38,268 bases of DNA from an uncultured Clostridia bacterium. Lineage in GTDB: Bacteria; Bacillota; Dehalobacteriia; UBA4068; CALXSR01. Made by a program: the position numbers and the translations under genes. The notes beneath the pieces were generated by a model that worked only from the letters and a program-made list of their open reading frames with translations, was not told where the DNA came from and ran no database searches. The stretch is from positions 1 to 38,268 of the forward strand of contig CALXSR010000006.1 in the NCBI GenBank assembly GCA_944391215.1, in the 5' to 3' direction. Shown in pieces: positions 25,101-33,778 of this stretch; positions within the stretch are counted from its first letter, which is position 1; every line of letters starts with the position of its first letter.

Positions 25101-25757
25101 TTATTTCCTTTTATCGCAATGTGCAGCATAACGGTTGCCGAATTCTTGTAGGAACTGCACAATGATAACCAATAAAATAACGGTGATAATCATCACGTCA
25201 TTTTGGTATTTATGAAAACCGTAGCGGATGGCGATATCTCCTAAGCCGCCGCCGCCGGTAAAGCCGGCCATGGCGGTATACCCTAAAATAGTGGTGGTTG
25301 CAATGGCTGATCCTAAAATAAGGGAAGGTTTGGCTTCCGGTAATAGTACTTTGCAAATAATTTGCATGGTAGAGGCACCCATGGATTGCGCCGCTTCTAT
25401 TACGCCTTTGTCTACCTCTTTTAAGGAGGATTCCACTAAACGAGCAATAAAAGGGGCCGCCGAAATAATTAAAGGAACCATGGTAGCAGTAGAACCAATG
25501 CTAGTTCCGACAATAAGCCTGGTAAAAGGGATAATAGCAATTAATAGAATGATAAAGGGGAAGGAGCGCACTATGTTGACAATAGCCCCTAATATGCTGT
25601 TGATTTTACTATGCGGGCAGATGCCGTCTTTATCGGTAATAATAAGAATTACGCCTAAGGGTAACCCCAATAGATAGGCAAACAAAGCGGATCCTAAGGT
25701 CATATATAATGTTTCCCCGATACCCTTAATCATCATCAAAATCAGTTCGCTGCTCAT
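25101..25757 (-). CDS. metI: MetI-type ABC transporter permease
   Basis: A 218-residue permease with five or so hydrophobic segments. The EAA-loop pattern VIEAAQSMGASTMQIICKVLLPEAKPSLI and the typical GYTAMAGFTGGGGLGDIAIRYG end identify the D-methionine/MetI family. Its start overlaps the metN stop by four bases (ATGA type), which suggests coupled translation. The stop is 25 bases before metQ. Confidence 0.95.
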   Translation of the reverse strand: MSSELILMMIKGIGETLYMTLGSALFAYLLGLPLGVILIITDKDGICPHSKINSILGAIVNIVRSFPFIILLIAIIPFTRLIVGTSIGSTATMVPLIISAAPFIARLVESSLKEVDKGVIEAAQSMGASTMQIICKVLLPEAKPSLILGSAIATTTILGYTAMAGFTGGGGLGDIAIRYGFHKYQNDVMIITVILLVIIVQFLQEFGNRYAAHCDKRK

Positions 25758-26770
25758 AAAATTTCACCTACTTCCTCAATTGCTAAATCCCTAGCTTTTA
25801 AGTAATGGATCATTCGTTCCGCGCTCGTTTTATCCTCCGGCAGCTGAATGACAATTTGGCCAAATGCTTTGCCGTCTATGTTTTTGGTATCGGCATAAAT
25901 AATATTTACTGGGGCTTTGCAGGTTAAAACCATATTTGCTATAACCGGTTCAAAAGAAGAGTTGCCATTAAAAACAATCCGTATGGAATGCGCTTTGTTT
26001 TGGAATTGGGCAGAAACGCTTTTTTCAGGGAAAACCAGTTTTTGTGCTGCTTGCGTTTTGGGATTGGCAAATATTTGCGCCATTTCCCCGCATTCTGCAA
26101 TTTGACTTTGATCAATAATGGCCACTCGATTGCAAATTTGCTCAATGACACTCATTTCATGGGTAATAATAATAATGGTGATGCCTAATTTTTCATTGAT
26201 ATCCTTCAGCAAAGCCAAAATAGAGGCGGTAGAATTTGGATCCAAGGCGCTGGTCGCTTCGTCGCAAAGCAGCACTTTGGGATTGGTAGCCAATGCTCTG
26301 GCGATGGCAATTCTTTGTTTTTGACCGCCGGATAATTGAGAAGGATAGGCATTTGCTTTATCAGCCAAATGGACTAGCTCTAATAATTCTTTGGCTCTTT
26401 CTTTGGCTTCTGCCTTAGAATATCCGGCAATTTCCATCGGAAAACAGATATTGGCTAAAGCGGTTCTTTGCAATAATAGATTAAACTGCTGAAAAATCAT
26501 ACCCATAGATTGTCTTGCTTTTCGCAGCTCTTTATCGGAAAGCATAGATAAATCATGCCCATTAAAAAATACCGTACCGGCGCTGGGCCTTTCTAAAAAG
26601 TTGATACAGCGCACTAAAGTGCTTTTTCCTGCTCCGCTGGCGCCAATAATACCAAAAATATCTTTTTCCATAATCTGCAGATTGATATCCTGTAGCGCAG
26701 TAATTTTTCCGGTTTGACCGGGAAATGTTTTTTGCAGCGATTTAATTTCAATAATTGGGCCAACCGACAT
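25754..26770 (-). CDS. metN: MetN-type ABC transporter ATPase with NIL domain
   Basis: A 338-residue ATPase. Walker A is GASGAGKST (43-51), the signature is LSGGQKQRIAIARAL, Walker B is LLCDEATSALDP, and the switch His lies in IIIITHEMSVIEQI. After about residue 265 comes the NIL domain that senses substrate in MetN proteins. MetNIQ carries methionine, but related systems carry other amino acids; the setting here, beside amino-acid catabolic genes, allows a different substrate. No SAM riboswitch or T-box is seen in the 155-base gap upstream. Confidence 0.95.
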   Translation of the reverse strand: MSVGPIIEIKSLQKTFPGQTGKITALQDINLQIMEKDIFGIIGASGAGKSTLVRCINFLERPSAGTVFFNGHDLSMLSDKELRKARQSMGMIFQQFNLLLQRTALANICFPMEIAGYSKAEAKERAKELLELVHLADKANAYPSQLSGGQKQRIAIARALATNPKVLLCDEATSALDPNSTASILALLKDINEKLGITIIIITHEMSVIEQICNRVAIIDQSQIAECGEMAQIFANPKTQAAQKLVFPEKSVSAQFQNKAHSIRIVFNGNSSFEPVIANMVLTCKAPVNIIYADTKNIDGKAFGQIVIQLPEDKTSAERMIHYLKARDLAIEEVGEIL

Positions 26771-26802
26771 GGAAACACCTTCCTGCTAAAATGATTCTTT
26801 TT

Positions 26803-26831
26803 ATTTTATCATAGAATAACTGCGCTTTCAA
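26803..26831 (-). promoter_or_regulatory. Probable promoter of metNIQ
   Basis: On the minus strand TTGAAA (26826-26831), a 17-base spacer and TAAAAT (26803-26808). Together with the short leader of about 30 bases, it argues against riboswitch control. Confidence 0.6.
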
Positions 26832-26925
26832 TGGCGGTAGCAAGATTCATCAATAAAAATGGAGGGAAAACAGCAGACAGAACTGTCTTTATCCGCTATA
26901 ATGGACAAAAGGATGTGATAAAATA

Positions 26926-27621
26926 GTGCAAAAAAATAATTGTTTGCTTTGCGGGGAACCGTTGCTTTATTTTACAGAAGGGCAAAAGATGATTTGCGCC
27001 ATTTGCGGAAAAGAATTTTTATCTCATGCTGCTTGCCAAAAAAAGCATTTTGTTTGCGACCATTGCCACAGGGAAAAAGCGGTGGAACAGATCCGTAGCA
27101 TTTGTTTTTCCAGTACGGAAAAAAATCCCATTGCATTGGCGCAGGAAATGATGAAGAATGACTGGATACCAATGCATGGCCCGGAACATCATTTTTTATT
27201 GCCGGCTGTTTTGGCAACCTGCTATGTAAATTGCGGCGGGAACTTGCAATTAGAAAAAGTTTTGCAAGAGGTCGAGCAGCGTTCTGCGCAAATTCCCGGT
27301 GGGGTTTGCGGTTTTTGGGGGGCTTGTGGAGCTGGGATTGGAGCAGGCATCTTTGCCAGTATTTTGGAAGAGGTTACCCCTTTGGCCAAAGATTCCTGGC
27401 AATTTGCTAATTTGGTGACTGCAAGTTGCTTAAAGGAAATTGCCTTGCATGGCGGACCCCGCTGCTGTAAAAGAGATAGTTTTTTGGCTATCTGTACCGC
27501 TGTGCCTTTGTTAGAAAAAAAGACGGGCATAAAAATGATATTGCCCGCTAAGATACATTGCACTTTTTCCCGTTTTAATAAGGAATGCAAAAAGAAGGAA
27601 TGCCTTTATTTTTTACCATAG
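26926..27621 (+). CDS. DUF5714-type Cys-rich protein
   Basis: A 231-residue protein. The N-terminus has zinc- or cluster-type cysteines (CLLCGEPL, MICAICGKEF, ACQKKHFVCDHCH), and the core has MHGPEHHFLLPA, VPGG-like IPGGVCGFWGACGAGIGAGIF and GGPRCCKRDS, which together mark the DUF5714 family of anaerobes. Function is not established; members are often next to radical SAM or methyltransferase genes. The start is GTG at 26926 preceded by AAAGGATG, with TATAAT at 26897-26902. Its 3' end overlaps that of the converging menG gene by 16 bases, an unusual arrangement without room for a terminator between them. Confidence 0.85.
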   Translation: MQKNNCLLCGEPLLYFTEGQKMICAICGKEFLSHAACQKKHFVCDHCHREKAVEQIRSICFSSTEKNPIALAQEMMKNDWIPMHGPEHHFLLPAVLATCYVNCGGNLQLEKVLQEVEQRSAQIPGGVCGFWGACGAGIGAGIFASILEEVTPLAKDSWQFANLVTASCLKEIALHGGPRCCKRDSFLAICTAVPLLEKKTGIKMILPAKIHCTFSRFNKECKKKECLYFLP

Positions 27622-28298
27622 TGTAAAGCGGCTGCTCCAAAAAGATAAGAGTGATACCCGACTTGTTGAAAGCCAACTTTTTCCAATAAGGCGGCCAATT
27701 CCTTTTTGGATAAAAACTGTTCCGTGGAATCATTTAACCATTGGTATTCTTTTTTGTGGTGCGCAAAAAATTTGCCAAATCCAGGCATAATAAATTTAAA
27801 ATACAGTTTAAAAAAAGGTTTAATGATCGGAGAAGTTGGGTAAGAGGAATCTAAACAATATAGCATACCGCCCGGTTTTAGAATTCGGTACATTTCCCGC
27901 AAAACTTGCTCATAATCAGGCACGTTGCGCAAGCCAAAGGAGATGGTAGTGCAATCAAAAAGCTGATCGGCATAGGGTAATTGCATTGCATTTCCTTGGC
28001 AAAACTGTACATTGGTATGGTGACCATTTTGTTTGCGGCGTTGTGCTACCGCCAACATATTTTCTGAAAAATCCAATCCGTAAATTTGTGCTTGTGGATT
28101 TTTTTGCGCTAAAAGCAAAGAAATATCGCCAGTGCCACAACAAATATCCAAAATAGATGTGTATTTTTGTGCGCTGATCTTACGGATTAAATTTCCTTTC
28201 CATTTGCGATGTTGCTTTAGACTAATAATATCATTCATTTTGTCATAGTCTTCGGAGATATTTTGAAATACTTCGTAGACTTTTTTTTCTTTATCCAA
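27606..28298 (-). CDS. menG: Demethylmenaquinone methyltransferase (MenG/UbiE family)
   Basis: A 230-residue SAM-dependent methyltransferase. VYEVFQNISEDYDKMNDIISL is the family N-terminus, then LDICCGTGDISLLLA is the SAM motif I, FGLRNVPDYEQVLREMYRILKPGGMLY is the UbiE/MenG signature. It performs the last C-methylation in menaquinone synthesis. The longest frame begins at 28322, but that ATG precedes the ribosome site: GGAGGGG is followed seven bases later by TTG at 28298, so I use the TTG. Its start overlaps the menA stop by eight bases, so the two are coupled. Confidence 0.92.
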   Translation of the reverse strand: MDKEKKVYEVFQNISEDYDKMNDIISLKQHRKWKGNLIRKISAQKYTSILDICCGTGDISLLLAQKNPQAQIYGLDFSENMLAVAQRRKQNGHHTNVQFCQGNAMQLPYADQLFDCTTISFGLRNVPDYEQVLREMYRILKPGGMLYCLDSSYPTSPIIKPFFKLYFKFIMPGFGKFFAHHKKEYQWLNDSTEQFLSKKELAALLEKVGFQQVGYHSYLFGAAALHYGKK

Positions 28299-29205
28299 AA
28301 AGAAGCCCCTCCAATAAAACAATAATAATATAATAACTGTTGATAAGGATTGTCATTTGCAATGTGTTTTGCATGGCATTCCTTCTGTTTTGTGCTGTAA
28401 ATTGCATATTCCAAAGTTTGATAAAATAAGGAATACTGTGCAAAAGCAATAGAATTCCCAGCCAAATGGTATGGGGAAAATGCCAATAAGCCAAGAAAAA
28501 AATGGAAAAAATGACCGCGGCAAAGGACCATACATGAAGACGGGCGGATATTTGCTTGCCTAATAAAATAGGTAATGTTTTGCGACCGGCCGGGATATCC
28601 CTTTCAATATCGCAAGTATTGTTGGTTAATAAAATGGTGCCGATGCTGAGGATGAGTGGGATACAATAATAGATATCATGCCAAGCAAATTGATTGCTTA
28701 AGGCAAAAATAGCAGCCAGCGGTAAAAGACCGCCCATCATAAAGCCACTGATGAATTCACCAATTGGCAAATAGGAAATGGGCAAGGGGCCGGCGGAATA
28801 TAGGCAAATGACGATTGCCCCAACTAGACCTAACCAAAACAAAGGCCAGCCGCAATGGATCACCAAATAAAGTCCGCCAAAAAGGGCCAATCCTAAAAAA
28901 ACACTCCCAACCAATAAAGCGGTTTTCGGATTTAAATGGTTATAAATAATGGAAGCGTCATTTTTATCAAAAAAATTATCTTCAGTATCATTGCCTCTTA
29001 TAAAATCATAGTAATCGTTGAACGTATTTACTGCTGATTGCAATAAGATGGAAATACCCAGTAATAGAAAAAAAATACCCCAAGAAAACCTACGGTACAA
29101 AGTAAAGCTGCAAGCTCCGGCTAATAATATGGGAAGAATACTTGCTGGCCATGTTTGCGGGGCAGCTAATTCTTTAATTGCTTTTATGGTTAATTTTTGA
29201 TACAT
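28291..29205 (-). CDS. menA: UbiA-type prenyltransferase (MenA-like)
   Basis: A 304-residue membrane prenyltransferase with eight or nine hydrophobic segments. The first Asp-rich motif is NTFNDYYDFIRGNDTEDN and the second is NNTCDIERDIPAGRKTLPILLG, as in 1,4-dihydroxy-2-naphthoate polyprenyltransferase. It is paired with menG, which supports a menaquinone role. A related quinone or aromatic acceptor cannot be excluded. It is 37 bases after the ABC permease stop and probably in the same transcript. Confidence 0.9.
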   Translation of the reverse strand: MYQKLTIKAIKELAAPQTWPASILPILLAGACSFTLYRRFSWGIFFLLLGISILLQSAVNTFNDYYDFIRGNDTEDNFFDKNDASIIYNHLNPKTALLVGSVFLGLALFGGLYLVIHCGWPLFWLGLVGAIVICLYSAGPLPISYLPIGEFISGFMMGGLLPLAAIFALSNQFAWHDIYYCIPLILSIGTILLTNNTCDIERDIPAGRKTLPILLGKQISARLHVWSFAAVIFSIFFLAYWHFPHTIWLGILLLLHSIPYFIKLWNMQFTAQNRRNAMQNTLQMTILINSYYIIIVLLEGLLFG

Positions 29206-29242
29206 AATCGTTTCCCTTTAATTTTTTTGCTGTTCTTATCGA

Positions 29243-29974
29243 TTATCGCCATCTGGTTACTTTATCTTCTAGCCAGTCTAAAAGTAAAAATAGACAAAAC
29301 CCTAGAATAGCTAAGGTGAAAATACCAGTATATAGGTTAATATAATCCATTTTTTGCCAACTGGTCATAATAAGGTAACCAAGGCCAAATTTGGTACCAT
29401 AGTTTTCGGCAAAGAACAAAATGGACAAAGCAATCCCTACCGAAACTTTTAAACTGGTTAAAACAGCTGGAAGAACGCCTGGTAAAATAATTTTTTTGGC
29501 GATCGCACTATCTTTAGCGCCAAAAGCGTGCATGGTTTGAAAAATTTCCTTGTTCATTTGGCGCACATTTGCAGCAATATCCATGGTAACTGGGAAAAAG
29601 AGGATTAAAAAAATCATAATGATTTTAGAAGTTTCTCCTAAGCCAAACAAAAGCATAATAATAGGCAGTAAAGCCAGTTTTGGCACCGGATAAGATAAAT
29701 ATAAAAACGGGGAGAATACTTTATGACATTTATTATTGTAGCCAATGGCAATGCCCAATGGGATGCCAATGAGCAAGGCTGCCAACATGCTAATGGCAAC
29801 GCGCATAAAACTATAAAAAGTGTGAATAGGCAATTTTTGGCCTATTGTTAAGATAAAATTTTGCAATATCTGTAGCGGATACGGCAAAACAGGACTATGC
29901 ACAATATTGGCCATTATTTGCCATAACAGTAAGGTAAAGAGCAAAATGGCCAAACCACGGAATAATTTTTTCAT
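29243..29974 (-). CDS. ABC transporter permease (SsuC/TauC-like)
   Basis: A 243-residue permease of the nitrate/sulfonate/taurine group. It has about six hydrophobic segments and the EAA-loop TMHAFGAKDSAIAKKIILPGVLPAVLTSLKVSVGIA. The start overlaps the ATPase stop by four bases. Substrates in this group include alkanesulfonates, taurine, thiamine precursors and riboflavin-type compounds, and sequence alone does not choose. Confidence 0.9.
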   Translation of the reverse strand: MKKLFRGLAILLFTLLLWQIMANIVHSPVLPYPLQILQNFILTIGQKLPIHTFYSFMRVAISMLAALLIGIPLGIAIGYNNKCHKVFSPFLYLSYPVPKLALLPIIMLLFGLGETSKIIMIFLILFFPVTMDIAANVRQMNKEIFQTMHAFGAKDSAIAKKIILPGVLPAVLTSLKVSVGIALSILFFAENYGTKFGLGYLIMTSWQKMDYINLYTGIFTLAILGFCLFLLLDWLEDKVTRWR

Positions 29975-30678
29975 ATTTGCTCCTTATAAAAACGAATCAT
30001 AGCCTGATATTCTATTGGGAAGTCTTCCTTATCTTGCCCAAATAATTCATTTTTGTCGAATGGTTTTTGTAATTTGCCGTCACGTAAAACATAAATTTCT
30101 TCCGCCAAATAAAGAGCTTCACTGATGTCATGAGTAACGAAGAGCGTGCTGACTTTATGTTTGGCAATCGTAGCGGCAAAAATATGATGCACTTCTTCTT
30201 TGGTAATCGCGTCTAAGGCGGAAAAAGCTTCGTCCATTAATAATAAATCGGGTGTAAATAAGAAGGCACGAGCAATGGCAACCCTTTGTTGCTCTCCGCC
30301 GCTGATATGATTCGGATATTTGAGCAAGAGGGTATGAATTCCTAGTTCCTGGCAAAGGTTTTCTAAATGTTGTGGTTGTGGTAATTGGCGCAATGAAAAG
30401 GGCATTCTAATATTTTGTTCTACGGTTTGCCAAGGAATTAAAGAATTTTTTTGCGGTATGAAAGCAATGCGGTGCCGTCGGCTATCCAGTTTTTTGTTTT
30501 GTAAAGTAATAGAACCTGTATAAGGCTGGATGCCGGCCAAAGTTTGCAGCAGGGTGCTTTTCCCACAACCGCTTTTTCCTAAAATAGCATAAATTTTATG
30601 ATTTTGTAATTGTAAATTGATATTCGTAAGAATTTGTTTTGTGCCATAAGATACACAAACATTTTGCAAGGCTAACAA
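29971..30678 (-). CDS. ABC transporter ATPase (SsuB/TauB-like)
   Basis: A 235-residue ATPase: Walker A GKSGCGKST, signature ISGGEQQRVAIARAF, Walker B LLLMDEAFSALD and the switch His in LFVTHDISEAL. The open frame starts at 30702, but AGGGG is followed seven bases later by TTG at 30678 (LLALQNVCVSYG), so I use that start. It is the first gene of a minus-strand operon that continues through the permease into menA and menG. The matching binding protein is encoded divergently. Confidence 0.9.
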   Translation of the reverse strand: MLALQNVCVSYGTKQILTNINLQLQNHKIYAILGKSGCGKSTLLQTLAGIQPYTGSITLQNKKLDSRRHRIAFIPQKNSLIPWQTVEQNIRMPFSLRQLPQPQHLENLCQELGIHTLLLKYPNHISGGEQQRVAIARAFLFTPDLLLMDEAFSALDAITKEEVHHIFAATIAKHKVSTLFVTHDISEALYLAEEIYVLRDGKLQKPFDKNELFGQDKEDFPIEYQAMIRFYKEQI

Positions 30679-30768
30679 GTAAAACCCCTCTTTTCCATAC
30701 ACTATTCAATTATAACATGATTTGATATAATAAAAAACGGGTGATTTCGAATAAGGGAGGTTGCAATT

Positions 30769-31725
30769 TTGCGCAAAAGAATCAAAAATATTATTCTTTT
30801 TTGTAGTATGATAGGAGTTATTTTTTGTTTTACTGCTTGTGGGCAAAAGGACGAAAAACCAAATATACAAGGGGAAGGACAAGCCACAATGCTGGAATTG
30901 CATATTGCCACAATGCCGTCTATCGACAAAGTGCCTTTGATTATTGGTATGGAAAAGGGGTTTTTTGCCAATCATGGTTTAACGGTGGTAAATGAGAATT
31001 TTCAATCGCCAACGGATCGGGATGCTGCTTTGCAATCTGGAAAAATGGATGGCGTTATGAGTGATATGGTGGCTTTTGCCCTTTATTTAGAATCGGGTAT
31101 GAAGCTGAAAATGACTTCCTTAGTACAAACCGGTTTTGGGGTGTTAGCCAGTCCGCAAAGCGGTTTAACGTCTCTTGCTGCGATTCAAGAAGCCAATACA
31201 TGCGGGATTTCTTTAAATGGTTTAATAGAATATTTGGCTGATCAAGCCGGGGCTGGAGAAAAAGTGTTATTACCAGCGGTAAGCAATCGGGTAGAACAAT
31301 TGCTGGCGGGCAAAATAGATTTGACGGTTGTGCCGGAACCTTATGTTACCATGGGAGTAAACCAAGGTGCGGTTTTGTTGGCGACAGATAAAGATTTGCA
31401 GGTGCAAGCGGCTGTAATGCTTTTTACCGAAGAAGCGTTGGCAAATAAAAAAGAAGCGATTGCTGCTTTTTATGCTGGGTACCGGGATAGTTTGGCCTAT
31501 ATGCGGGAAACAGACCCGAAAGAATATATCGACTTGGTAATAGAAAAAGGGGATTTTGCCCCGGAAATTGCGGAAGTGTTACAAAATACAGTTTTTGAAG
31601 ACTTGCAATTTCCCCAGGAAGAACAATTTGTTGCTATTTTAGATTGGATGCAAGCAAAAGAAGAATTGACCGGGAATTATGATTTTACATTTGCTGAAGT
31701 AGTAGATGATCGCTTTTTTAAATAG
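30769..31725 (+). CDS. ABC substrate-binding lipoprotein (NMT1/SsuA-like)
   Basis: A 318-residue lipoprotein with a signal peptide ending in the lipobox VIFCFTACG, then a NMT1/SsuA-like fold (VPLIIGMEKGFFANHGLTV; DGVMSDMVAFALYLESG; LTVVPEPYVTMG). Start is TTG at 30769, eight bases after AAGGGAGG. It is transcribed away from its ATPase and permease genes, sharing a 90-base promoter gap with overlapping TATAAT-like boxes on both strands. Its ligand is unknown; the link with menA/menG could mean a small aromatic or quinone precursor, but that is a guess. Confidence 0.9.
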   Translation: MRKRIKNIILFCSMIGVIFCFTACGQKDEKPNIQGEGQATMLELHIATMPSIDKVPLIIGMEKGFFANHGLTVVNENFQSPTDRDAALQSGKMDGVMSDMVAFALYLESGMKLKMTSLVQTGFGVLASPQSGLTSLAAIQEANTCGISLNGLIEYLADQAGAGEKVLLPAVSNRVEQLLAGKIDLTVVPEPYVTMGVNQGAVLLATDKDLQVQAAVMLFTEEALANKKEAIAAFYAGYRDSLAYMRETDPKEYIDLVIEKGDFAPEIAEVLQNTVFEDLQFPQEEQFVAILDWMQAKEELTGNYDFTFAEVVDDRFFK

Positions 31726-31848
31726 CGGTAAATTCAACATTGGCGGCGTACCAAAGGAAAAATTAAAAAGTGATAAGTGATAATAATAACTTTTTAAAAA
31801 GACGGCAAAGATTGGCAAAAGAAAAATACGCATTTTTGTAAAAAAAAA

Positions 31849-31877
31849 TTGTATTTTACTAAAAAATCCGCTAAAAT
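31849..31877 (+). promoter_or_regulatory. Promoter of the purF leader
   Basis: TTGTAT (31849-31854), a 17-base spacer and TAAAAT (31872-31877). It sits in an A-rich tract about 150 bases before purF, leaving a leader RNA long enough for the attenuator described next. No purine riboswitch core can be seen. Confidence 0.6.
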
Positions 31878-31907
31878 AGAAAAGTATTTTTAGAAGGGGG
31901 ATTGAAT

Positions 31908-32000
31908 TTGTTTTGCCTTTGCTGTTTTTGCTTGGTATTGAATAGGAAAGAAAATCAGTCTGCCCAAATGAGAAACCAAAGCTATGGCCTTTTGTCATAG
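31908..32000 (+). CDS. Possible Cys-rich leader peptide ahead of purF
   Basis: An open frame of 30 codons starts at TTG 31908, seven bases after AGAAGGGGG, and ends at TAG 31998-32000. The first residues are FCLCCFCLVLN, with four Cys within the first eight positions, followed by a polar tail ending NQSYGLLS. The stop codon lies inside the 3' arm of the hairpin at 31978-32004, the layout expected of a leader peptide in translation-controlled attenuation. No homologue is known to me, and an open frame this short can arise by chance. Confidence 0.35.
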   Translation: MFCLCCFCLVLNRKENQSAQMRNQSYGLLS

Positions 32001-32008
32001 CTTTTTTT
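31978..32008 (+). terminator. Terminator/attenuator hairpin in the purF leader
   Basis: AAAGCTATG and CATAGCTTT form a 9-bp perfect stem with a nine-base loop, followed by T7. It lies 22 bases before the purF ATG and downstream of the leader promoter, so it would stop purF transcription unless bypassed. It could instead be a plain terminator of a short upstream transcript. Confidence 0.75.
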
Positions 32009-32029
32009 ATTGGAAACGAGGTGTTGGCT

Positions 32030-33457
32030 ATGAAAAAAATAAAAGAAGAGTGTGGGGTTTTTGGTATTTATACCAAAAATTCTAATGTGGATGTGGTGAT
32101 GGATACCTATACTTCCTTATATGCTCTTCAGCATAGGGGGCAAGAAAGTTGTGGCATTTCCGTTTGCGAAGGGGGAAGCATCCGTACGCATAAAGATTTG
32201 GGCTTGGTGCCGGATGTATTCAACCGGGATGTGCTCGATCATTTAGGAGAGGGGAAAATGGCGGTTGGCCATGTGCGGTATTCCACCACAGGTAGCAGTA
32301 GTCGTATCAATGCCCAGCCTTTGGTGGTAAGCCATATCCGGGGACCAATGGCCTTGGCGCATAATGGCAATTTGGTAAATGCTGGGGATTTGCGTCGTGA
32401 TTTAGAACTATCTGGTGCCATTTTTCATACTAGCAATGATACTGAAGTGATTTCCTATTTGATTACGGAAGAAAGAATTCATGCGCAATCTATGGAAGAA
32501 GCGCTTGCCTTAACCATGCCGAAATTACAAGGTGCTTATTGTTTGATTGCTATGACGCCGAAAAAATTAGTGGCGGTACGCGATCCGCAAGGCTTCCGTC
32601 CTTTATGCATTGGTAGAATTGGCGAAGACGCCATTGTGTTTGCTTCTGAAACTTGTGCCTTGGATAGCATTGGCGCGCAATATCTACGAGATGTGAAACC
32701 AGGGGAAATTGTGATTGTAGATGAAAATGGATTGCGTAGCGATGAACGTTATTGTGGCAGCAATGGCCATATGTGCGTTTTTGAATATATTTATTTCGCC
32801 AGGCCGGATTCGGTTATTGCCGGAGCTAGTGTGCACGAGGCGCGGAAAAGAGCCGGCTCCTTTTTGGCCTTGGAATATCCGGTACAGGCCGATGTGGTAA
32901 TTGGTGTTCCGGATTCCGGTTTGGATGCCGCTTTAGGTTATGCGCAGCAATCTGGTATTCCTTATGGGGTAGGTTTTATTAAAAATCGTTATGTGGGTCG
33001 TACTTTTATTCAACCGACGCAAAAACAAAGGGAAAACGCGGTACGCATTAAACTAAATGCATTGAAATCTACGGTAGAAGGCAAAAGAGTCGTTTTGGTC
33101 GATGATTCCATTGTTCGTGGCACTACCAGCGCTCGTATTGTAAAATTGTTACGAGAAGCCGGGGCCAAAGAGGTGCATATGCGTATTTCCGCTCCTCCTT
33201 TTAAACATCCCTGTTTTTTTGGTACTGATATTGGGAATCGAGAGCAGTTGATTGCTTGTCAAATGACCATAGAGGAAATTCGGCAAAAGATAGATGCGGA
33301 TAGTTTGGGTTTTTTAAGCGTTGATCATGTGGTTAAAATTGCTGCTTGTGCAAAGACAGATTTTTGCGCGGGATGCTTTACCGGAAACTATCCCGTTGCA
33401 GTCCCGGAAAAATTGGAAAAGGACGAGTTTATGGCTTGTGTGCAAGAAAATGCTTAA
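32030..33457 (+). CDS. purF: Amidophosphoribosyltransferase
   Basis: A 475-residue glutamine PRPP amidotransferase, first enzyme of purine synthesis. The short propeptide MKKIKEE is followed by CGVFGIY, where Cys8 becomes the catalytic N-terminal nucleophile after cleavage. The PRPP loop is VVLVDDSIVRGTTS. The four cluster cysteines of the Bacillus type are visible in CVFEYIYFARPDS, the CFFGTDI segment and CAKTDFCAGCFTGNYP. A GTG nine bases upstream is in frame, but the ATG at 32030 is better spaced from GAGG. It stands apart from other pur genes in this window. Confidence 0.95.
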   Translation: MKKIKEECGVFGIYTKNSNVDVVMDTYTSLYALQHRGQESCGISVCEGGSIRTHKDLGLVPDVFNRDVLDHLGEGKMAVGHVRYSTTGSSSRINAQPLVVSHIRGPMALAHNGNLVNAGDLRRDLELSGAIFHTSNDTEVISYLITEERIHAQSMEEALALTMPKLQGAYCLIAMTPKKLVAVRDPQGFRPLCIGRIGEDAIVFASETCALDSIGAQYLRDVKPGEIVIVDENGLRSDERYCGSNGHMCVFEYIYFARPDSVIAGASVHEARKRAGSFLALEYPVQADVVIGVPDSGLDAALGYAQQSGIPYGVGFIKNRYVGRTFIQPTQKQRENAVRIKLNALKSTVEGKRVVLVDDSIVRGTTSARIVKLLREAGAKEVHMRISAPPFKHPCFFGTDIGNREQLIACQMTIEEIRQKIDADSLGFLSVDHVVKIAACAKTDFCAGCFTGNYPVAVPEKLEKDEFMACVQENA

Positions 33458-33461
33458 TCAA

Positions 33462-33495
33462 AAAGGAACGGTTATTTTAATAACCGTTCCTTTTT
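33462..33495. terminator. Bidirectional terminator between purF and csoR
   Basis: AAAGGAACGGTTATT and AATAACCGTTCCTTT form a 15-bp perfect stem with a two-base loop and A/T runs on both sides, between converging genes. Confidence 0.93.
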
Positions 33496-33497
33496 CT

Positions 33498-33761
33498 TTA
33501 GCTCATTTTATCCAGTAGTTGAATGATTTCCGCAATTTTTTCCTGCTCCTGACCGGAAGCAAAAGCTTCCTTCACACAGTGTTCCATATGTGCGCGTAGA
33601 ATTTCTCGATTGGTTTTGCGTAAAATGGATTCTGTTGCCAAAATTTGATTGGAAATGTCAATACAATAGCGATCCTCTTCTACCATTTTTAAAATGCCTT
33701 CTATTTGGCCGCGTGCTGTTTTTAATAAACGGTTTATTTTTTCTTTATCCGCTTGCATCAT
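33498..33761 (-). CDS. csoR: CsoR/RcnR family copper-sensing repressor
   Basis: An 87-residue all-helical repressor. It has the family start INRLLKTARGQIEGILKMVEEDRYC and the HMEHC segment, giving the Cys-His-Cys set that binds Cu(I) in CsoR. Two ATG codons are adjacent (33761 and 33758); GGAG lies four and seven bases upstream of them, so the second may be the one used. It is 17 bases after copA on the same strand, so it is probably made from the copA transcript. A CsoR-like operator lies ahead of copA. Confidence 0.92.
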   Translation of the reverse strand: MMQADKEKINRLLKTARGQIEGILKMVEEDRYCIDISNQILATESILRKTNREILRAHMEHCVKEAFASGQEQEKIAEIIQLLDKMS

Positions 33762-33778
33762 CGAACTCCTTTTTCGGA

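Noticed and set aside
26771..26925. SAM riboswitch for metNIQ
   Set aside because: The gap is 155 bases and shared with a divergent gene; no aptamer or terminator hairpin is visible.
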